Positions 43,215 through 51,852 of a DNA stretch of 64,000 nt are shown here, piece by piece. Source of the stretch: Methylotenera_A sp044222005 (GTDB taxonomy: Bacteria > Pseudomonadota > Gammaproteobacteria > Burkholderiales > Methylophilaceae); NCBI GenBank assembly GCA_044222005.1, contig JBGANY010000005.1, forward strand, positions 1 to 64,000, given 5' to 3'. The notes under the pieces are model-generated. The model did not search any database. It was not told where the DNA came from and saw only the letters and a program-made list of their open reading frames with translations. Made by a program: the position numbers and the translations under genes. How positions within the stretch are numbered: the first letter of the stretch is position 1; every line of letters begins with the position of its first letter.

Positions 43215-44486
43215 GTGGTTCATTTAATGGGTTTTCAAGCAAACCAAATGATTGTTGACAACACTCTCTGGCTTAATCTGGCGGTCGCCCTGGGCATTGG
43301 GCTGCTTATCGGCGCCGAACGCGAGCGCAGCAAAGGCACCGGCCCGGAGCGCTCGGCCGCAGGGATACGCACATTTACTATTTCAGCTCTACTTGGAGCA
43401 GTAAGCACTGCCGTCGATTTTTGGCTGCTGGTCGCTTCCATATTCTGCGTAATGATTTTTACAGCTATCGCTTACTTTAACAGGCGGACTCAAGATCCGG
43501 GGCTGACGACCGAAATCACCCTGATATTTACTATGATTTTAGGTGGATTGGCCATGAGCGCGGCCGCCTTAGCCGCCGCGCTTGCGGTGAGTGTGGCCAT
43601 ACTGCTGGCCGCGAAAGAGCCCATACATGGCTTCGTGCTTGGGGTAGTCACAAAAGATGAATTGAATGATTTTCTTATTCTGGCGGCTGCAACGCTTATT
43701 ATTTTGCCGCTCGTACCTAATGAATTTATTGGGCCATTCGAGGCCGTTAACCCGCACAATCTCTGGCTGATCGTGATTCTGGTGATGGCGATTGGCGCGC
43801 TTGGCCACCTGGCATTGCGCTGGCTAGGCGGGCGTATTGGCTTACCGCTGGTTGGGCTGGTATCAGGTTTTATTTCCAGCATTGCAACTGTAGGTGCAAT
43901 GGGGGAGCGCGCAAAAGAAGCACCCGCCTTAATGGGCACGGCCGTGGCGGGCGCATTGTTATCTTGTCTCGCTACCATTTTGCAGCTCGCGATGCTACTC
44001 GCAGCAATCCACCCACCCACATTACACGCACTTATGTGGCCGCTTATTTTAGGGGGAGTCGCGGTTGCGATATATGGCTTGGCAGTGACTTTAAATTCCT
44101 TCCATAAGAATGGAGCAGAGATAAATAAACCCACCAAAACGTTTAGCGTAAAAACTGCGCTTATGCTCGCTGCCGTGATTGCGGTAGTGCTGGTGACATC
44201 GGCCGCGCTAAAAGCCTGGTTTGGTCAGGCCGGGCTTGTGGTAGCCTCTGGTGTAGCGGGTTTGGCAGATGTGCATGCCTCCACCATCTCTGTGGCCTCG
44301 CTTGCCGGGGCTGGCAGACTCAGCCCGGAAAGCGCAGTAATCCCCATACTAGTCGCCTTTTCGGTCAATTCCACTTCAAAAGCTGTTATCGCATTAATCA
44401 GCGGCGGCAAGGAATTTTCAGACAAAGTATTACCGGGCTTAATTGTGCAAGTTGCAGCAACTTGGGCAGGGTGGTGGCTGTTTTGA
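43215..44486 (+). CDS. MgtC/SapB-DUF4010 membrane protein
   Basis: A 423-residue protein with about 11-12 membrane helices. The N terminus is MgtC/SapB-like (A-L-G-I-G-L-L-I-G-A-E-R-E-R, then the charged G-I-R-T-F). The C-terminal half is DUF4010. Possibly a transporter or magnesium-related protein; function not established. GTG 43215 and ATG 43227 are possible starts. The upstream gap 43031-43214 shows no clear motif. Confidence 0.85.
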   Translation: MVHLMGFQANQMIVDNTLWLNLAVALGIGLLIGAERERSKGTGPERSAAGIRTFTISALLGAVSTAVDFWLLVASIFCVMIFTAIAYFNRRTQDPGLTTEITLIFTMILGGLAMSAAALAAALAVSVAILLAAKEPIHGFVLGVVTKDELNDFLILAAATLIILPLVPNEFIGPFEAVNPHNLWLIVILVMAIGALGHLALRWLGGRIGLPLVGLVSGFISSIATVGAMGERAKEAPALMGTAVAGALLSCLATILQLAMLLAAIHPPTLHALMWPLILGGVAVAIYGLAVTLNSFHKNGAEINKPTKTFSVKTALMLAAVIAVVLVTSAALKAWFGQAGLVVASGVAGLADVHASTISVASLAGAGRLSPESAVIPILVAFSVNSTSKAVIALISGGKEFSDKVLPGLIVQVAATWAGWWLF

Positions 44487-44604
44487 TAGTTTCACAACGC
44501 ATTTAGACATGAAATATGTACCCTACAAGCCAATATCCATGCGGCTTACAGAGCATCTTTATTTGATATTTTAATGATCGTACTCAATGGTTTTGACTTT
44601 CAAT

Positions 44605-44801
44605 CCCCTGCTGCCATGGCGAGCAACGCAGACAAATCAGGAGTTTTCGGCGAGGACTGTTTGAGCGAAGCGAGTTCCGCAGCCGCCTGATTTGTTGAGC
44701 AGCGCAGGGGAGCCGAAGGCCATGGCAGGGGGTGTCGTTTACTTTGGTTACTTTCTTTTGGACAAGCAAAAGAAAGTGACTTGACGTCGGGCAACCCCGA
44801 C
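44605..44801. repeat. Structured intergenic repeat element
   Basis: The 321-base gap 44487-44807 holds no gene but a nested set of inverted repeats. Outer arms are CCCCTGctGCCATGGC (44605-44620) and GCCATGGCAGGGG (44719-44731). Inner arms are CAAATCAGG (44633-44641) and CCTGATTTG (44686-44694). A perfect 11-bp hairpin ACTTTCTTTTG/CAAAAGAAAGT follows (44750-44777), then GTCGGG/CCCGAC (44786-44801). It resembles the T-T-A-C-T-T-T-C-T-T-T-T-type repeats scattered through betaproteobacterial genomes. It ends just before the AbiJ-like gene. Confidence 0.7.
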
Positions 44802-44807
44802 AAACAA

Positions 44808-45677
44808 TTAGCTTTTACTATTATTTTCTGTAGTAGCAATAACGTAGTTTATAAAAGCTGAACAACTTATAAGCATGAAGCGCGCATCAGCACTGGTTAA
44901 ATTGCTTTGTTCCATTAATGCATGCCTAATACCATCAGCATCATTTGTGTACCCATATAAAGCTGAAAATGCTTTTTCCAAAGCAGCATGCATATGACCA
45001 TTTTTCTCCAGCACTTTTAATACTACACCTAAAGTCGCTTTTTCATCTCCTGCAATTTTCTTACATAGTGATTCAACTGCAGAAATTGATTCTTTAATTG
45101 AGTTCCTATAATCTGGACTTTCTTTATCGCTCATGAGTGTAATTGCGCTAACCAAGTGCTGTTTTACACCATAATAAGGAGTGGCTTTTTCAATTGCTTT
45201 TTCAATTTCATTTACTTCATCGGCAGAACTAATTTCAATTATCTTGCCATCAACAAATCTATAGCCTGAATTCTCTTTTTCAAAAATCTTATTACAATCA
45301 TTAATAAAACTGTCTCTCTTACCGTCGATGGAATAACCACTTATAAATTCAATGAAATCATATACTTCATACCATTTAGCGTTGAAAAAATAATTACGTA
45401 ATATTCCTAAGCCGTTTGCATTGTCATAGAATAAGGCTGGAATTGTATCTATTGGCTTTTTAAAATAGTTAAGCCACAAACCTCTAAAAATGCCATCCAA
45501 ATTACTTCCAGAAATATAGTCAACCCTACTACCCATATCATATTTTTGTTTATTAAATCTATCCCAATAATGAATGGCAAGTAGGCTCCAAAGTGAATTA
45601 CGTAAATCCTCATCCAGCGACCCAATTTGAATTGCTTTATCAGCCGAAACAATCCCCAATCTCTGTGAGAATTTCAC
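44808..45677 (-). CDS. AbiJ-like candidate abortive-infection protein
   Basis: A 289-residue soluble protein. Its N terminus (F-S-Q-R-L-G ... D-E-D-L-R-N-S-L-W-S-L-L) matches AbiJ_NTD4-type domains. The C-terminal half (S-I-K-E-S-I-S-A-V-E-S-L-C ... L-Y-G-Y-T-N-D-A-D-G-I-R-H-A-L) is the conserved helical, HEPN-like portion of these proteins. The family is linked to phage abortive infection. The gene is visibly more AT-rich than its neighbours, in line with horizontal transfer. It begins with GTG overlapping the last base of the glmS stop (TAGTG), so it is expressed with glmS. The 3' end of glmS is the classic Tn7-type insertion site, but no Tn7 genes are seen. Confidence 0.75.
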   Translation of the reverse strand: MKFSQRLGIVSADKAIQIGSLDEDLRNSLWSLLAIHYWDRFNKQKYDMGSRVDYISGSNLDGIFRGLWLNYFKKPIDTIPALFYDNANGLGILRNYFFNAKWYEVYDFIEFISGYSIDGKRDSFINDCNKIFEKENSGYRFVDGKIIEISSADEVNEIEKAIEKATPYYGVKQHLVSAITLMSDKESPDYRNSIKESISAVESLCKKIAGDEKATLGVVLKVLEKNGHMHAALEKAFSALYGYTNDADGIRHALMEQSNLTSADARFMLISCSAFINYVIATTENNSKS

Positions 45678-47506
45678 TACTCCACCGTCACGCTCTTCGC
45701 CAAATTCCTCGGTTTATCCACATCCGTCCCCTTTAACAACGCCGCATGATACGCCAGCAATTGCACCGGGATGGTATGCAAAATAGGGGAGAGCACGCCC
45801 ACATGGCGCGGAGTGCGAATCACATGCACGCCTTCTGATGCGGTAAAGTGGCTATCGGCATCGGCAAACACAAATAGCTCGCCGCCACGGGCACGCACCT
45901 CCTGCATGTTGGATTTTACCTTTTCCAGCAGCGCATCATTCGGCGCAATCACTACCACTGGCATGTTGTTATCTACCAGTGCCAGCGGGCCATGTTTAAG
46001 CTCGCCTGCGGGGTAAGCCTCTGCATGGACGTAGGATATCTCTTTAAGCTTAAGCGCGCCTTCCAGCGCGATAGGGTAGTGCACGCCACGGCCCAGGAAT
46101 AGGGCGTGCTCTTTATCGGCAAAGCGTTTTGCCCATTCGCGGATTTGCGGCTCTAAATTAAGCGCAAATTGCACACTGCCGGCCAACTGGCGCAAAGCTG
46201 CAAGATGCTCTTGCTCCTGTGTAGCGCTTAATAAACCGCGCTGTTTGGCTAACGTAGCGGCCAAGGTGAATAAAGCCACCAACTGAGTAGTGAAGGCTTT
46301 GGTGGAAGCCACGCCGATTTCTGCACCTGCCCGCGTGTAAAAAACAAGCTGTGAAGCGCGTGGAATGGCGCTCTCCTGCACGTTACAAATCGCCAAGGTG
46401 AGGTTTTGCCCTAATGATTTCGCGTGTTTTAAGGCTTCCATCGTATCCAGCGTTTCACCAGATTGTGAAATGGTAACAATCAGTTGCTTGGGGTTAGGCA
46501 CGGATTGGCGATAGCGATATTCACTAGCGATTTCTACATTGGTTGGTATTTTAGCAATGCCCTCTAACCAGTATTTAGCTGTAAGTGCGGCATAATAGCT
46601 GGTGCCTGCGGCCAGTATCAAGATACTATCCACTTGCTTAAATACATCGCTGGCAGCCTTGCCAAACAACTCGGCAGAGAAGCTGTTGTTATCAATCAGC
46701 GCTTCAATGGTATCGGTGAGCGCACGTGGCTGCTCGTGGATTTCTTTTTGCATGAAGTGTGAATAGGGGCCAAGCTCCATGCTGGCGAGCGACACATCGC
46801 TCATGTGGATTTTACGGGTTACTTCATTGCCATCGCGGCCATAAATGGTCACACCATCACGGCGAATATCGGCGACATCGCCATCTTCCAGGTAAATTAC
46901 TTTGCGGGTGACGGATAACACCGCCGAAACGTCAGAAGCGATAAAGTTTTCACCTTCACCCAAACCAATCAGCAACGGACAGCCTAAACGAGCAGTAATC
47001 ATGTGCTCAGGCTCTTTTACCGAAATCACGCTAATGGCAAATGCGCCCGTGAGCTCTGCTACCGCCTTCTGTGTAGCTGCCAGCAGCGCTAAATCTTTGT
47101 GGTAATAGTGAATTAAGTGAGCAATCACTTCGGTATCGGTTTGCGAGGTGAACTCGTAACCGAGCGCTTTTAGGCGCGTGCGCTGCTCATCGTGATTTTC
47201 GATAATGCCGTTATGCACCACTGCAATCTCACCTTTTGAAACGTGCGGATGCGCGTTGCTCTCGGTGACGCCGCCATGCGTAGCCCAGCGCGTATGGCCG
47301 ATGCCGACCAGGCCGCTTAGATTCGCATCCAACGCTTTTTCTATCATGGCGGAAACGCGGCCCACCGCGCGTACGCGCTCGATGCCGTTTCTGTTCAGCA
47401 CTGCGACGCCGGCAGAATCATAACCACGGTATTCCAGACGGCTCAAACCTTCGATTAACGTTGAAACGACGTTTCTATTTGCTACTGCACCTACAATGCC
47501 ACACAT
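45677..47506 (-). CDS. glmS: Glucosamine-6-phosphate synthase GlmS
   Basis: A 609-residue glutamine amidotransferase-isomerase. The nucleophile cysteine is at residue 2 (M-C-G-I-V-G-A), with G-H-T-R-W-A-T-H-G near 73 and two SIS domains (S-Q-S-G-E-T and L-G-R-G). The C-terminal motif is K-P-R-N-L-A-K-S-V-T-V-E. It makes glucosamine-6-P for peptidoglycan and LPS. The order glmU-glmS is usual. Its last base overlaps the start of the AbiJ-like gene. Confidence 0.98.
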   Translation of the reverse strand: MCGIVGAVANRNVVSTLIEGLSRLEYRGYDSAGVAVLNRNGIERVRAVGRVSAMIEKALDANLSGLVGIGHTRWATHGGVTESNAHPHVSKGEIAVVHNGIIENHDEQRTRLKALGYEFTSQTDTEVIAHLIHYYHKDLALLAATQKAVAELTGAFAISVISVKEPEHMITARLGCPLLIGLGEGENFIASDVSAVLSVTRKVIYLEDGDVADIRRDGVTIYGRDGNEVTRKIHMSDVSLASMELGPYSHFMQKEIHEQPRALTDTIEALIDNNSFSAELFGKAASDVFKQVDSILILAAGTSYYAALTAKYWLEGIAKIPTNVEIASEYRYRQSVPNPKQLIVTISQSGETLDTMEALKHAKSLGQNLTLAICNVQESAIPRASQLVFYTRAGAEIGVASTKAFTTQLVALFTLAATLAKQRGLLSATQEQEHLAALRQLAGSVQFALNLEPQIREWAKRFADKEHALFLGRGVHYPIALEGALKLKEISYVHAEAYPAGELKHGPLALVDNNMPVVVIAPNDALLEKVKSNMQEVRARGGELFVFADADSHFTASEGVHVIRTPRHVGVLSPILHTIPVQLLAYHAALLKGTDVDKPRNLAKSVTVE

Positions 47507-47538
47507 AACGTTTATTCTTTCTTAAATTATTTTATTCT

Positions 47539-47563
47539 GTCATTTTCGCGAAAGCGGGGTGAC
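47539..47563. repeat. Degenerate REP-like palindrome
   Basis: GTCATTTTCGC-gaaa-GCGGGGTGAC between glmS and glmU resembles intergenic palindromes of the GTCATTCCCGC type, with G-T pairs. It lies in the glmU-glmS gap and might affect read-through. Confidence 0.5.
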
Positions 47564-47573
47564 GAATAAGACT

Positions 47574-49013
47574 TTATTTTTTTATCTTTACAGGCCGTTT
47601 CCAACCCACGATAGATTTTTGTTCCTTTGCTCGGCATAACGTAAGCTGATCTGCCGGTGCGTCCCTAGTAATGGTGGAGCCAGCGGCGATAGTCGCGCCT
47701 TTGCCTACGGTAACAGGTGCGATTAATTGCGTGTCGGAGCCGACAAACACATCATCTTCAATAATGGTTCTGAATTTATTAGCGCCATCGTAATTGCAGG
47801 TAATCGTGCCCGCGCCAATGTTCACATTTTTGCCTACCGTGCTATCACCCACATAGCTCAGGTGATTGATTTTACTGCCAATATCTACTTGTGCGTTTTT
47901 AAGCTCGACAAAGTTACCAATATGCGTCTCAGCCGCCAGTGTAGTACCGGGGCGGATGCGTGCATATGGCCCAATGCGGCTATTATTGCCAATTTTAGCC
48001 TGGTCAATATGTGTAAACGGGGCAATGGTTGTTCCGGAAGCAATTTCAGCATCTTTAATGACACAGTACGCGCCGATCCTTACATTGTCGGCAATGCTTA
48101 CTTTGCCTTCAAAAACACAGCCGACATCTATTTCTACATCCTTGCCAGCACTTAGCTCGCCCCGCACATCGATTCTTAATGGGTCTAACAGCGTCACCCC
48201 CGCTTGCATTAAGCTATCGGCATAGCGTTTTTGGTATATCCGTTCCAGGTCAGCCAAGTCTTTCTTGCAGTTCACTCCTGTCACAGAGGCTTCATCCTGA
48301 GTAATCTCTGTTGCAATCGTATACCTTTTTTTAGACAGACCAATCCATCCGTCGGAAGACGATTCGTCATCTGCAATTTCGCGCACCGCTGTCTCGTCTT
48401 CCAGTTTTGCCATCGCTACGATGTCTGTCAGATAATATTCACCTTGGGCGTTATTGTTGGTAAGGCGCTTTAACCAGTTTGCCAGATGCCTGTTCTTGGC
48501 AGCGATAATGCCGGTATTCACTTCTTTAATTTCGCGCTGCTGTGAAGTAGCATCCTTATGCTCAATTATTGCAGTAACGATACCTTCGCTGTTACGAATG
48601 ATACGGCCATAGCCGGTTGGATCCGGCTTTATAAAAGTCAGCAGGCCTAATTCCTCGGTTTGATCAAACAGCTTTTTGCAGCTTTCAACACTCAGCAGCG
48701 GCACATCCCCAAGCAAGATAAGCGTTGTGGCATTTTCATCCAGATGCGGCAAGGCTTGCTGCACGGCATGGCCAGTTCCCAACTGCTCGGTTTGTTCAAC
48801 CCAGGTAATATTTTCGTGCGTGAATGCTTGCGGCACCGCCTCGCCACCATAGCCATAAACCACGATGATTTTCGACGGACCTAATTGTTTGGCGCAATCA
48901 ATGACGTGCTGTAAGAGCGGTTTTCCGGCCAGTTGATGCAGCACCTTGGGCTTGTTAGAGTGCATGCGTGTGCCTTTACCCGCGGCGAGAATGACAATAT
49001 TAAGTTTATTCAT
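47574..49013 (-). CDS. glmU: Bifunctional UDP-GlcNAc pyrophosphorylase / GlcN-1-P acetyltransferase GlmU
   Basis: A 479-residue protein. The N-terminal nucleotidyltransferase has L-A-A-G-K-G-T-R-M near residue 10. The C-terminal left-handed beta-helix has hexapeptide repeats and the acetyl-CoA-site motifs around N-H-L-S-Y-V-G-D. Compared with E. coli GlmU, a stretch of about 24 extra residues (roughly E-T-A-V-R-E-I-A-D-D-E-S to R-Y-T-I-A-T) lies between L-T-D-I-V-A-M-A and the linker helix G-V-N. Function should be unchanged, but the insert is unusual. Confidence 0.96.
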   Translation of the reverse strand: MNKLNIVILAAGKGTRMHSNKPKVLHQLAGKPLLQHVIDCAKQLGPSKIIVVYGYGGEAVPQAFTHENITWVEQTEQLGTGHAVQQALPHLDENATTLILLGDVPLLSVESCKKLFDQTEELGLLTFIKPDPTGYGRIIRNSEGIVTAIIEHKDATSQQREIKEVNTGIIAAKNRHLANWLKRLTNNNAQGEYYLTDIVAMAKLEDETAVREIADDESSSDGWIGLSKKRYTIATEITQDEASVTGVNCKKDLADLERIYQKRYADSLMQAGVTLLDPLRIDVRGELSAGKDVEIDVGCVFEGKVSIADNVRIGAYCVIKDAEIASGTTIAPFTHIDQAKIGNNSRIGPYARIRPGTTLAAETHIGNFVELKNAQVDIGSKINHLSYVGDSTVGKNVNIGAGTITCNYDGANKFRTIIEDDVFVGSDTQLIAPVTVGKGATIAAGSTITRDAPADQLTLCRAKEQKSIVGWKRPVKIKK

Positions 49014-49048
49014 AATCTGTATAATTTACTTGATAGTGAAAGTATAAA

Positions 49049-49077
49049 CAAAAAAGGCAGCCTATGGCTGCCTTTGC
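49049..49077 (-). terminator. Terminator of the atp operon
   Basis: GGCAGCC-ata-GGCTGCC with six T residues on the minus strand, 17 bases after the atpC stop. Confidence 0.9.
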
Positions 49078-49093
49078 ATAAGCATGAAAACAC

Positions 49094-49519
49094 TTAATGC
49101 GCAGTTTTGCGTAAACGCTCAATTGTTTGGATTTGCGCGAGCGCTTCAGACAGTTCAGCTTGTGCTGTAGCATAATCGATGTCTGAAGTTCTGTTTTTCA
49201 ATGCCTCTTCCGCAGCCTCTTTTGCAGCGATTGCTTTTGCTTCATCCAGGTCATGGCCACGAATTGCCGTATCAGCCAATACAGTAACTACACCTGGCTG
49301 TACTTCCAGCATGCCGCCTGAGATGAAAATCAAGGTATCTTCAGCTTCGTTGGCCTGCTTGATACGCAAAGCACCCGGCTTGATGGTCGTAATCATTGGC
49401 GCATGATTTGGGTAGATACCCACCTCACCAGCGCTAGCAGGTGCAACCACAAACTCAGCTTCACCTGAGAATATGCTTGCCTCTGCACTGACTACATCAA
49501 TATGAACAGTATTTGCCAT
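49094..49519 (-). CDS. atpC: ATP synthase epsilon subunit
   Basis: A 141-residue protein with an N-terminal beta-sandwich (V-V-S-A-E-A-S-I-F-S-G, G-I-Y-P-N-H-A-P) and C-terminal helices. It belongs to the F1 central stalk and inhibits ATP hydrolysis. The sequence looks complete. It is the last gene of the atp operon. Confidence 0.97.
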   Translation of the reverse strand: MANTVHIDVVSAEASIFSGEAEFVVAPASAGEVGIYPNHAPMITTIKPGALRIKQANEAEDTLIFISGGMLEVQPGVVTVLADTAIRGHDLDEAKAIAAKEAAEEALKNRTSDIDYATAQAELSEALAQIQTIERLRKTAH

Positions 49520-49574
49520 TTTTTTTCCTTAAAGCGTTTAACTAATTAGCTAAGTAGACTTAGTTAAATTTCTT

Positions 49575-50978
49575 TTAGTTAAGCGTCTTGGCCTTTTCAA
49601 TCGCCTCTTCAATACCACCCACCATGTAGAAAGCCTGCTCTGGCAAGTGATCGTATTCACCGGCAACAATCGCTTTAAAGCCTTTGATTGTTTCTTTCAA
49701 TGGCACGTATTTACCAGGTGCGCCGGTAAATACTTCAGCCACGTGGAATGGTTGTGACAAGAAACGTTGGATTTTACGTGCACGGCCAACCGCCAATTTA
49801 TCTTCCGGTGACAATTCGTCCATACCCAGAATCGCGATAATGTCACGCAATTCTTTATAGCGTTGCAATGTTGACTGTACTGAGCGTGCAACCTGGTAAT
49901 GCTCTTCACCCACGATCAGTGGATCCAACTGACGTGATGTTGAGTCCAAAGGGTCTACGGCTGGGTAGATACCCAAAGAAGCAATATCACGTGACAGCAC
50001 AACGGTTGAGTCCAAGTGTTGGAAGGTTGTCGCTGGTGATGGGTCAGTCAAGTCATCTGCTGGCACGTAAACCGCTTGGATAGAAGTAATAGAACCCACT
50101 TTAGTTGAAGTAATACGCTCTTGCAAGCGGCCCATCTCATCCGCCAGGGTAGGTTGGTAACCTACGGCTGAAGGCATACGGCCTAACAGCGCAGATACTT
50201 CAGTACCGGCCAATGTGTAACGGTAGATGTTGTCCACGAAGAACAACACGTCACGGCCTTCGTCACGGAATTTCTCAGCCATAGTCAAACCTGACAAAGC
50301 TACGCGTAAACGGTTGCCTGGTGGTTCGTTCATTTGACCGAACACCATCGCTACTTTTGATTCTTTCATGTCGTCCAGTTTAATAACGCCAGCTTCTGCC
50401 ATTTCATGGTAGAAGTCGTTACCTTCACGGGTACGCTCGCCCACACCTGCAAACACTGATAAGCCAGAGTGCTGCTTAGCGATGTTGTTAATCAGTTCAA
50501 GCATGTTAACGGTTTTACCTACACCAGCACCACCGAAAAGACCCACTTTACCACCCTTGGCGAATGGGCAAACAAGGTCAATCACTTTAATGCCTGTTTC
50601 TAACAAGTCAACAGATGGAGATAACTCTTCAAATGTTGGTGCTTTTTGGTGAATAGAACGGCGCTCGTCTGAATCGATAGGACCAGCCTCATCGATTGGG
50701 CGACCCAGCACGTCCATAATACGGCCCAAAGTACCTGTACCTACCGGCACTTGAATTTGTGCGCCTGTTGATTTGAACGCTGTACCACGAGCAAGACCAT
50801 CAGATGAGCCCATGGCAATCGTACGCACAATGCCGTCACCTAATTGCTGTTGCACTTCCAATGTCAAACCAGCTTCCGCCTGGCTTGATGCGTCATCAAT
50901 AATCAACGCTTCAAATACTTTTGGCATTTGATCACGTGGAAACTCAACGTCAACCACCGCGCCAATACATTGCACCAC
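49575..50978 (-). CDS. atpD: ATP synthase beta subunit, N terminus damaged
   Basis: The catalytic subunit: Walker A G-G-A-G-V-G-K-T near residue 147, the G-E-R-T-R-E-G glutamate, and M-N-E-P-P-G. The body is complete to the stop. No normal ATG start survives: the frame enters at V-V-Q-C-I-G-A-V directly from the end of atpG, so the first 5-7 residues and the ribosome site are missing. A GTG at 50978 could serve. It overlaps atpG by 29 bases because of the same lesion. Confidence 0.9.
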   Translation of the reverse strand: MVQCIGAVVDVEFPRDQMPKVFEALIIDDASSQAEAGLTLEVQQQLGDGIVRTIAMGSSDGLARGTAFKSTGAQIQVPVGTGTLGRIMDVLGRPIDEAGPIDSDERRSIHQKAPTFEELSPSVDLLETGIKVIDLVCPFAKGGKVGLFGGAGVGKTVNMLELINNIAKQHSGLSVFAGVGERTREGNDFYHEMAEAGVIKLDDMKESKVAMVFGQMNEPPGNRLRVALSGLTMAEKFRDEGRDVLFFVDNIYRYTLAGTEVSALLGRMPSAVGYQPTLADEMGRLQERITSTKVGSITSIQAVYVPADDLTDPSPATTFQHLDSTVVLSRDIASLGIYPAVDPLDSTSRQLDPLIVGEEHYQVARSVQSTLQRYKELRDIIAILGMDELSPEDKLAVGRARKIQRFLSQPFHVAEVFTGAPGKYVPLKETIKGFKAIVAGEYDHLPEQAFYMVGGIEEAIEKAKTLN

Positions 50979-51852
50979 CTTTGTTATAAACCAGTTTCAA
51001 TTCCGCAATCACGTTCTTCGCGTTGTCGGAAGCTGCCTTCATCGCCACCATACGTGATGATTGTTCTGAAGCCATATTTTCAGAAACTGCGTTATAAACC
51101 AATGATTCAATGTAACGCACCATCAGTTCATCAATCACAGGCTGCGCTTCTGGTTCGTAGATATAATCCCAGTGACCTTTAGCTGCACCGATTTGAACTG
51201 CACTCTTCACCACAGCACTCGCACTCAATTTCTCAGCTTTTTCTTCTGTAGGATGCGTACCCAAACGTTCACTGGTCAATGGCAGCAATTGCTCGATTAC
51301 TGGTTCCTGCTTCATGGTGTTGATGAAGCGCGTGTAGCAGATATGCAACTGGTCAATTTCACCAATGGTATAAGCATCCAGCATGACTTTAATCGTACCA
51401 ATCAGTGTTTCTAAATGCGGCACATCACCTAAGCCGATGATGTGTGATTTTACGTTGGCACCGACGCGATTCATAAAGCCGTAGCCTTTGTTACCGATTG
51501 CGCTTACAGTAATTTTTTTGCCTTCAGATTCCCAGTTTTTCATCTGGTTAACTGTTAAGCGCAATACGTTGGTATTCAAGCCGCCGCAAAGACCTTTGTC
51601 AGAGCTCACAACAATGATGCCAACATTCTTCACGTCTTCACGCTTTAACAGGAAAGGGTGCTTGTATTCAGAATGCGCAAGTGAAAGGTGAGCCGCCACA
51701 TTACGAATCTTCTCGGCGTATGGACGTGATGCACGCATTCTGTCCTGCGCTTTACGCATTTTAGAGGCAGCCACCATTTCCATCGCCTTGGTGATCTTGC
51801 GTGTATTTTCTACACTCTTGATCTTGGTTCTAATTTCTTTACTACCAGCCAT
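50950..51852 (-). CDS. atpG: ATP synthase gamma subunit, C terminus lost
   Basis: The central stalk subunit, 300 residues, normal from M-A-G-S-K-E-I-R to L-K-L-V-Y-N-K. The family then continues with a helix ending in an I-V-G/S-G-A-A-A-like sequence. Here it instead reads G-G-A-M-Y-W-R-G-G and stops, because the sequence jumps into atpD at about 50981-50984. Roughly 20 residues of the C-terminal helix, the stop codon, the gap and the atpD start are absent. This helix sits in the alpha3-beta3 bearing, so function should suffer. Confidence 0.88.
   Translation of the reverse strand: MAGSKEIRTKIKSVENTRKITKAMEMVAASKMRKAQDRMRASRPYAEKIRNVAAHLSLAHSEYKHPFLLKREDVKNVGIIVVSSDKGLCGGLNTNVLRLTVNQMKNWESEGKKITVSAIGNKGYGFMNRVGANVKSHIIGLGDVPHLETLIGTIKVMLDAYTIGEIDQLHICYTRFINTMKQEPVIEQLLPLTSERLGTHPTEEKAEKLSASAVVKSAVQIGAAKGHWDYIYEPEAQPVIDELMVRYIESLVYNAVSENMASEQSSRMVAMKAASDNAKNVIAELKLVYNKGGAMYWRGG

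Noticed and set aside
43490..44137. Minus-strand frame opposite the MgtC-like gene
   Set aside because: Shadow of a well-conserved membrane protein; composition is rich in P, S and K as usual for antisense of hydrophobic genes.
44605..44801. Possible CRISPR array
   Set aside because: The repeats are inverted arms of one element, not evenly spaced direct repeats, and no cas gene is present.
44584..44839. Open frames on the minus strand in the glmS-distal gap
   Set aside because: They are translations of the intergenic repeat element and resemble spurious frames of such repeats.
45600..45700. Tn7 end at the glmS 3' end
   Set aside because: No Tn7-type terminal repeats or tns genes are seen; only the location is suggestive.
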